A stretch of DNA of 21,525 bases from NCBI GenBank assembly GCA_017860375.1, contig JAGDMB010000008.1:1-21525 (forward strand), in the 5' to 3' direction. Position numbers and translations under genes: made by a program. Shown one piece after another: positions 16,206 through 21,525 of the stretch. How positions within the stretch are numbered: position 1 is the first letter of the stretch; every line of letters begins with the position of its first letter. The notes under the pieces were generated by a model. The model did no database searches. It was not told where the DNA came from and saw only the letters and a program-made list of their open reading frames with translations. This DNA comes from Bacteroidota bacterium (GTDB lineage: Bacteria > Bacteroidota > Bacteroidia > Bacteroidales > UBA10428).

Positions 16206-16925
16206 ATGAAATCCATTGAAATTAATGTTACGGCCAGAAAAAATCTTGGCAAGAAAGAATCTCGGGCCATGCGGCTCAACAAACAGGTACCTTGTGTTTT
16301 ATACGGTGGGAAAGAGAACCTGCATTTTTCAGCCCATGAAAACGCTTTTAAGCATATCGTATATACCAAAGATGTATACCTCATCAAGCTGAATTTGGAA
16401 GGCAAAATGTACCAGGCAGTAATGAAGGAAACACAGTTTCATCCGGTGACGGACAGCCTGCTTCATATTGATTTTCTTGAAGTCTCGGTAGATAAGCCAT
16501 CCGTTATTCATCTTCCGGTTGCCCTTACAGGCACTGCAGTCGGCGTGGTGGAGGGCGGCAAATTGCGGCAGCGTAAAAGATACGTCAGGGTAAAGGGTAT
16601 GATAACGGATATGCCCGAATTTCTTACCATTGACATTAGCGATATTAAGATCGGACAATCGATTTTAGCGGGGGATCTTTTATACGATAAATTCGAAATA
16701 CTTGAACCAAAGCGTGCAGCTGTTGTGAGTGTAATATCATCAAGGGCTGCGGCCAAGAGTATGGGTGAAGAACCTGTTGTGGCTGCTGTAGCTGCTGTAC
16801 CTGCTGAAGGAGCCGCTGTGCCTGCTGAAGGAGCTGCTGCACCGGCTGAAGGAGCTGCTGCACCTGCCCCGGAAAAATCAGAAAAACCCGGAAAAAAGGA
16901 AAAACAGGAAAAGTCAAAGAAATAG
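16206..16925 (+). CDS. rplY: 50S ribosomal protein L25 (general stress protein Ctc type)
   Basis: Ribosomal protein of 239 residues that binds 5S rRNA in the large subunit. Seen: the L25 domain (about residues 1-90; INVTARKNLGKKESRAMR, VPCVLYGGKEN, MKETQFHPVTDSLLHIDF), then the TL5/Ctc beta-domain (about 95-180; IHLPVALTGTAVGVVEGG, LRQRKRYVRVKG), then a low-complexity tail. The long two-domain form is the Ctc type, not the short E. coli L25. The tail is built from three repeats of PAEGAAx followed by a Lys/Glu-rich end (EKPGKKEKQEKSKK), probably disordered and exposed. ATG at 16206. Peptidyl-tRNA hydrolase follows after 11 bases, a widely conserved pairing that supports both calls. Confidence 0.95.
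   Translation: MKSIEINVTARKNLGKKESRAMRLNKQVPCVLYGGKENLHFSAHENAFKHIVYTKDVYLIKLNLEGKMYQAVMKETQFHPVTDSLLHIDFLEVSVDKPSVIHLPVALTGTAVGVVEGGKLRQRKRYVRVKGMITDMPEFLTIDISDIKIGQSILAGDLLYDKFEILEPKRAAVVSVISSRAAAKSMGEEPVVAAVAAVPAEGAAVPAEGAAAPAEGAAAPAPEKSEKPGKKEKQEKSKK
16800..16862 (+). repeat. Three tandem 21-base repeats in the rplY tail
   Basis: Three adjoining 21-base units at 16800-16820, 16821-16841 and 16842-16862, each coding PAEGAAV or PAEGAAA, differ from one another at only a few bases; a partial fourth begins at 16863. As the unit is a multiple of three, copy-number change would keep the frame and only lengthen or shorten the Ala/Pro/Glu tail. Confidence 0.9.
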
Positions 16926-16936
16926 CATAACTTCTT

Positions 16937-17500
16937 GTGAAATTCCTGATCGTGGGATTGGGTAATGTGGGCGATGAATACCATAATACCCGCCATAACA
17001 TAGGATTCAGAATATTGGATGCATTAGCCGATGCATCCAATATTAGTTTTTTGGATAAACGATACGGGTTTGTATCGGAATACAGCCTTAAAGGGAAAAA
17101 ATTCATTTTGCTCAAACCCAGTACCTATGTGAATCTTAGCGGAAAGGCTGTCAATTACTGGCTTCAGAAAGAAGATATTGCTCCGGAAAACCTCCTTGTT
17201 ATTGTCGACGATATCGCATTGCCTTTCGGTACGCTGAGGCTCAGATCACAAGGTGGTGATGGAGGTCATAACGGCCTCATTAATATCATCCAGACCCTGG
17301 GACACCAGAATTTTGCACGCCTGCGCTTCGGCATTGGCAGTGATTTTCACGAGGGCTTTCAGGTTAATTACGTGCTGGGGGAATGGACGGAAGAAGAAGA
17401 AAAAAAACTGCCCGAACGAATCAATATCTGCCATGACATCATCCGGAGTTTCGGTTTAGCGGGGCTGGACAGGACGATGAATGAATTCAACAACCGGTAA
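16937..17500 (+). CDS. pth: Peptidyl-tRNA hydrolase
   Basis: Cytosolic enzyme of 187 residues that cleaves peptidyl-tRNA released from stalled ribosomes, recycling tRNA. Seen: FLIVGLGNVGDEYHNTRHNIGF with Asn10 and the catalytic His20, LLKPSTYVNLSGKAV, VIVDDIALPFG with Asp91 (E. coli Asp93), GGDGGHNGLINI, and RLRFGIGSDF. Length is usual. The start is GTG at 16937, since the family begins at this lysine and no ATG is in frame upstream after the rplY stop. The gap to rplY is 11 bases, so the two are surely one transcript. Confidence 0.96.
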   Translation: MKFLIVGLGNVGDEYHNTRHNIGFRILDALADASNISFLDKRYGFVSEYSLKGKKFILLKPSTYVNLSGKAVNYWLQKEDIAPENLLVIVDDIALPFGTLRLRSQGGDGGHNGLINIIQTLGHQNFARLRFGIGSDFHEGFQVNYVLGEWTEEEEKKLPERINICHDIIRSFGLAGLDRTMNEFNNR

Positions 17501-17595
17501 ATAAACCCCTCCACCACCGGCACTGTTAGGATAGTTTCCGGCCTCATGCAGCAAAGTCATCCTCCTTTTTTGCCCTCCAAAAAAAGACCGCAATG

Positions 17596-17627
17596 ACAGT
17601 GTGGTTTTTTTTTATATATTACACTGT
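17596..17627. promoter_or_regulatory. Inverted repeat upstream of the hybrid sensor gene, possible operator
   Basis: ACAGTGT at 17596-17602 and ACACTGT at 17621-17627 form a perfect 7-base inverted repeat separated by 18 bases that include a run of nine T followed by ATATATT. It ends 17 bases before the ATG at 17645 and is followed at once by ATTTTGA, which resembles a degenerate -7 box. It could be an operator straddling the promoter, or a hairpin with a T-rich loop that ends the pth transcript. Confidence 0.4.
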
Positions 17628-17644
17628 ATTTTGAAATCTTTGCC

Positions 17645-20600
17645 ATGAAAATTCCGAAGTGTGGGATAAAAGCCGGGCTGCTGCTATTTATCCTTGAAAT
17701 CCTGTCCTTTTCCGATAATTTCCTATTGGCCCAGTTTCCGGACTTAAATTTTTATCACCTCACCACGGATCAGGGGCTCTCAAATGAATCGATTCAGTGC
17801 ATTTACCAGGATTCCGAAGGATTTATGTGGTTCGCCTCAAGGGGAGGACTCGACCGGTATGACGGGAAAAACTTTATGAATTGCTATGACCTGATTTGCG
17901 ATACCACATTTTCATACCGCCATATTGTGATGGCCATGGAAGAAGACAGCTGCGGCGGCTTCTGGTTTGGTGACGACACCTTAGGGCTGGTATTGCTTGA
18001 CAGGCGGAATGAAACCGTAACAAGGTTCAGGCATAATGAGAACGATCAACAGGGTCTGAGCAGTAACAAAGTAAGGGCAGTATTTGAGGATTCACGGAAA
18101 AATTTATGGATTGCCACTGAAAGAGGACTGAACCTTTTTAACAGAAAGGACAGCACATTCACCTGGTTTCTTAACGACCCGGCTGATGAACAAAGCATTG
18201 CTGCCAATATCATTACATCACTGGCCGAAGACAGCAAGGGCTTTATCTGGTTGGTTTCGCCGCAGGGATATCTTATCCGGTATGATCCTGCAAACAATTC
18301 ATTTCACAATCTGCAGGTTTTTAAGGATCCTCTTGTTCTGCCCGCATACATCAATGCGCCTGCAATTTTCATCGATTCGGAAGACGATATATGGTTTGGG
18401 AGCAGAATGGGCTTGCACCGGTATAATCAGAAAGATAAATCCGTGACCTTATTTCCCCTTTCTGCTAAAACCGGCAGAATTGAATTTCCTTTGATTACAT
18501 CGATTCAGGAAATCAGGAAGTTTCATTTTTTGATTTCAACCTATAACAACGGGTTGTTCCTGTTTCAGTCAAAGGCCGGACAGTTTAAAAACTTTACCCA
18601 TAGTTTTGCAGATGTTTCAGGTATAAACAGCAACCGGCTAACGCATATCTTTAAATCTGCCGATAACATCCTGTGGATCGGGAGTTACGATAACGGTATC
18701 AATATATACAACAGGTATGCGCAGCGGTTTCAGAAGCTGACGGATATTGTTGAAGTCGGCTATAATGAGTATTGCCAGCACTCCTTCTTCAGCATTTGTG
18801 AAACACCGAAAGGTAAAATATGGCTGGGGACGGAAGACAGAGGATTGCTCGAATTTGACCCGGAAAAGTATACCATCCGCAACATCGATATCGGCCCCCA
18901 GGGCACACCTGTGTCTGGTCTGTTCAGGAATAAGGCGGACAATATTTGGATCGCCACCGGCCTGCGGGGTCTGTTTCTCTATGACTGGAATTCAGGGACC
19001 GTTAAAAAAATAGATTTCTTCCCGGGAACCTCCCGTCGTCTTTCCAGTACGAATGTTTCACGGGTGCTGGAGGACAGCAGGAACAGGCTGTGGATTGGCT
19101 ACCTGAGTCACGGTTTGGATCTTTTCGATAAAAGGACAAATACCGTTACCCATTTTACCTGCGATGATGCCAATATAAACACATTAAGCCACGATGATAT
19201 TTTTAAGATTTTTGAGGATCGGCAGGGCAATGTCTGGATCGGCACCCAAAAGGGCCTGAATCTTTATGACAGTGCTGCCAATACAATTCGCAGAATTCCC
19301 CTGCCGGATGAAAAAGGTCAGGATAATTTCGGATCTCCGGTTTATGATATTTTCCAGGACAGCTTTGGCAGGCTTTGGGTAGGTTCGGCCAATACGTTGA
19401 ACCTGTATGACCATGACACGGAAAAATTCACGGCAATTACCCGCAAGCACGACAATAAGATGCTGGGAGCCTTTTCACTGCTGGAAGACAAAAACCACTG
19501 CATTTGGTTTGGTGCATCGCCCGGAATAGGCAAATATGATCCTGCAAAAAGAGAATTCACCCATTATGGTTTTTCCGATAACCTTCATCATACAGACCAC
19601 AATCCGTCATCCGGCTTATTGAGCAAAAATGGAATCATGTACTTTTGTGCCACCAAGGGAGTAACCCTTTTCCGTCCGGAGAATATAGTGGACAATCCGT
19701 TTGAACCCCCTGTTTATATTACCGGATTAAAAATATTCGATGTCCCGTTTGCCATTGATCGGGCAAGTCATTTATTGACACAATCCATTCTGAACGATCA
19801 ATCCGCTGAGCTGAATCACAAACAGTCTTATCTGACTTTCGATTTTGCTGTCCTTAATTATGGCCGTCCCGAAAATAATACCTATGCCTATATGCTGGAA
19901 GGCCATGATAAGAATTGGATCTATTCCGGCGCTTCGAATCATGCCAATTATTCAGATTTACCGCCAGGAAAGTATATATTTAAGGTGAAGGCTACCGATA
20001 ACCAGGGGCTGCGGTATTTCAACAGCGTGGCCAGTCTTGAAATCAACATTAACCCGCCTTTCTGGAATACATGGTGGTTCAGGATCCTGGCCCTGATAAC
20101 TGCATCCGTTTTGGTCTATTATTTCTACCGCAGCCGGATACGAAATCTCCGGAACCAAAAGCTTACTTTGGAGAATCAGATCAGGCAGCGAACCGATGAA
20201 TTGAACAAGGCAAACCAGGGATTAAAAGACCAGCATGAAGAACTGTTGCTGCAGAATGAACAAATTTCGGCCCAAAACGAAATGCTTTCCGCCATGAGTG
20301 AGGAAATTCTGGCTAAGAATACGGAACTTGAAAAGCACCGCACCTACCTGGAACAAATGATCACCGAAAGAACAGAAGAACTTAACAGGGCAAAATTAAA
20401 AGCGGAGGAATCGGATCGGTTAAAATCAGCCTTTCTGGCCAACATGAGCCATGAGATCCGCACACCCATGAATGCAATCGTTGGTTTTTCCAACCTGTTG
20501 AAAGAGGATAAAATTGATCCGGCAGAAAAAAAAGAATTCGTCAACATCATCAATGCCAATTCGGAAGTTTTGCTGGTATTAATTGAAGATATCCTTGATT

Positions 20601-21523
20601 TATCCCTCATCGAAGCGAATCAGTTGACCATCCGGAATGAGATAATCTGCCTGAATGAAATTCTTGATAACATTTACTCTTCATTTGCTCTAATGAACCG
20701 GAATACCGATGTGGTGATCCGATTGAATAATGAATTGCATCCTCTTAACCTGGCAATTGATTCCGACCGGACCAGGATAAAACAGGTCATCACGAATCTG
20801 ATGAATAATGCCTGTAAATTTACCGCCAAAGGAACCATTGAACTGGGATTAAAAAAACAGGAAGAACAACTGGCTATTTATGTGAAGGATACAGGAATCG
20901 GGATCAATGAAAATGAACTGGATACCATTTTCGAGCGATTCAGGAAAACCGGGGACAACAGCCACCGGTTATATCGCGGAACCGGTCTTGGTTTGGCTAT
21001 ATCCAGGTCACTGGCTACCCTTCTGGGCGGTAGTCTGAAAGTGGAATCTTCCCCTGGGTATGGTTCGGTTTTTTTCTTCTTGCTTCCCTACTCAAAAGTG
21101 GTATCGGATAAACCGGTTGCGCAAATAAACGCTGATGTCGCAAATATGCCCAGGGTGACTGGAAGGGACGTCCTCGTTGTGGAAGATGAAAAAGCCAATT
21201 ACCTGTATATTAAAAAAATGCTTGAAAAAATGGACATTAAGGTTCACTGGGCCGAAAATGGGAAGGAGGCGGTCAATATAACCTCATCAGGCGTCCGTTT
21301 GGATGTGATTTTAATGGATATCAAGCTGCCTGTTATGGACGGTTTTGAAGCGGCCCGTATTATTTTGTCACGCAATCCCAAACAGGTTGTCATCGCATTG
21401 ACAGCCTATGCCCGTGCGGAAGACAGAGAACGCTTCATCCGGGCCGGATTTACCGATTATCTTTCAAAACCCATTAATCCCAACGATTTTATAAACCTCC
21501 TGAAGAAGTATACGAATGCCTGA
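17645..21523 (+). CDS. Hybrid two-component sensor kinase with periplasmic double propeller and C-terminal receiver, no DNA-binding domain
   Basis: Membrane sensor of 1292 residues of the Bacteroidetes HTCS class, which in known cases senses glycan fragments in the periplasm. Seen in order: signal peptide (KAGLLLFILEIL, cleavage near LLAQF); about 14 propeller repeats of the type DSxGxxWIGTxxGLxxYD (about residues 35-680), fitting two seven-bladed propellers; a Y_Y_Y domain (about 715-808; NTYAYMLEGHDKNWIY, YSDLPPGKYIFKVKA); one transmembrane helix (about 813-832; ILALITASVLVYYFY); about 90 residues of coiled coil; HisKA with His936 in ANMSHEIRTPMNA; HATPase with ITNLMNNACKF, VKDTGIGI and GTGLGLAISRSL; and a receiver with VLVVEDE, Asp1225 in LMDIKLPVMDG, Thr in ALTAY and Lys in LSKPI. 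It stops just after the receiver, whereas typical HTCS proteins continue into an AraC-type helix-turn-helix. No susC/susD or glycosidase gene is in the window. Its ligand is unknown. Confidence 0.94.
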   Translation: MKIPKCGIKAGLLLFILEILSFSDNFLLAQFPDLNFYHLTTDQGLSNESIQCIYQDSEGFMWFASRGGLDRYDGKNFMNCYDLICDTTFSYRHIVMAMEEDSCGGFWFGDDTLGLVLLDRRNETVTRFRHNENDQQGLSSNKVRAVFEDSRKNLWIATERGLNLFNRKDSTFTWFLNDPADEQSIAANIITSLAEDSKGFIWLVSPQGYLIRYDPANNSFHNLQVFKDPLVLPAYINAPAIFIDSEDDIWFGSRMGLHRYNQKDKSVTLFPLSAKTGRIEFPLITSIQEIRKFHFLISTYNNGLFLFQSKAGQFKNFTHSFADVSGINSNRLTHIFKSADNILWIGSYDNGINIYNRYAQRFQKLTDIVEVGYNEYCQHSFFSICETPKGKIWLGTEDRGLLEFDPEKYTIRNIDIGPQGTPVSGLFRNKADNIWIATGLRGLFLYDWNSGTVKKIDFFPGTSRRLSSTNVSRVLEDSRNRLWIGYLSHGLDLFDKRTNTVTHFTCDDANINTLSHDDIFKIFEDRQGNVWIGTQKGLNLYDSAANTIRRIPLPDEKGQDNFGSPVYDIFQDSFGRLWVGSANTLNLYDHDTEKFTAITRKHDNKMLGAFSLLEDKNHCIWFGASPGIGKYDPAKREFTHYGFSDNLHHTDHNPSSGLLSKNGIMYFCATKGVTLFRPENIVDNPFEPPVYITGLKIFDVPFAIDRASHLLTQSILNDQSAELNHKQSYLTFDFAVLNYGRPENNTYAYMLEGHDKNWIYSGASNHANYSDLPPGKYIFKVKATDNQGLRYFNSVASLEININPPFWNTWWFRILALITASVLVYYFYRSRIRNLRNQKLTLENQIRQRTDELNKANQGLKDQHEELLLQNEQISAQNEMLSAMSEEILAKNTELEKHRTYLEQMITERTEELNRAKLKAEESDRLKSAFLANMSHEIRTPMNAIVGFSNLLKEDKIDPAEKKEFVNIINANSEVLLVLIEDILDLSLIEANQLTIRNEIICLNEILDNIYSSFALMNRNTDVVIRLNNELHPLNLAIDSDRTRIKQVITNLMNNACKFTAKGTIELGLKKQEEQLAIYVKDTGIGINENELDTIFERFRKTGDNSHRLYRGTGLGLAISRSLATLLGGSLKVESSPGYGSVFFFLLPYSKVVSDKPVAQINADVANMPRVTGRDVLVVEDEKANYLYIKKMLEKMDIKVHWAENGKEAVNITSSGVRLDVILMDIKLPVMDGFEAARIILSRNPKQVVIALTAYARAEDRERFIRAGFTDYLSKPINPNDFINLLKKYTNA

Positions 21524-21525
21524 GC

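Noticed and set aside
16508..16996. Minus-strand frames rich in Ser/Ala/Gly/Pro or Gln/Leu opposite rplY
   Set aside because: They are the reverse reading of the repeat-coded L25 tail and have no independent support.
1..21525. tRNA, rRNA, CRISPR arrays, insertion sequences, integrases or attachment sites
   Set aside because: I looked for cloverleaf sequences, regularly spaced repeats, transposase motifs and terminal inverted repeats in the spacers and found none; every spacer is under 300 bases.

Overview
The window is a chromosomal segment from a member of the Bacteroidetes, most likely an anaerobe. The signs are a hybrid two-component sensor with two-component-propeller repeats and a Y_Y_Y domain, several copies of the Bacteroidetes -7 promoter element TAnnTTTG, weak or absent Shine-Dalgarno sequences, Bacteroidetes-type sulfatase-fold and glycosyltransferase proteins, and an oxygen-sensitive glycyl radical enzyme. 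I see no tRNA, rRNA, insertion sequence, phage gene or CRISPR array. Codon use and base composition look even throughout, so this reads as core chromosome rather than an island. The order of species or genus cannot be fixed from the sequence alone.

Layout. (1) 1-3216, minus strand: a glycyl radical activating enzyme followed by a glycyl radical enzyme with the active-site motifs of trans-4-hydroxy-L-proline dehydratase (HypD). The latter runs off the left edge and lacks only its last few residues. (2) 3485-6339, plus strand: a CaCA-family Na+/Ca2+ antiporter, then an LTA-synthase-like membrane phosphotransferase or sulfatase-fold protein. (3) 6367-9593, minus strand: purB followed by an MsbA-like ABC exporter. 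(4) 9706-13665, plus strand: an NfeD/ClpP-class membrane serine protease, the endolytic transglycosylase MltG, and a phosphohexomutase-family protein. (5) 13767-14780, minus strand: murB. (6) 14879-15994, plus strand: a GT4-like glycosyltransferase. (7) 16206-17500, plus strand: rplY (ribosomal protein L25/Ctc) and pth (peptidyl-tRNA hydrolase), a common pair. (8) 17645-21523, plus strand: a hybrid histidine kinase ending in a receiver domain with no DNA-binding domain.

Themes. Envelope biogenesis dominates the middle (LtaS-like enzyme, MsbA-like exporter, NfeD protease, MltG, MurB, glycosyltransferase). The left edge points to amino-acid fermentation through hydroxyproline, and the right end to translation and to sensing.

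The most unusual observation is in the phosphohexomutase-family protein at 12253-13665. The sugar-phosphate and phosphate-binding loops are intact, but the catalytic loop normally reading TASHNP reads TDCNGP. A cysteine stands where the catalytic phosphoserine belongs, and the metal loop ends in Cys instead of Arg. This is a divergent active site in an otherwise complete four-domain protein, so the gene may encode a pseudoenzyme or an enzyme with altered chemistry. Second in interest are a HypD-type activase without the usual auxiliary iron-sulfur cysteines and a propeller-type hybrid sensor without its output domain. I do not see a multi-gene system that I would call new.
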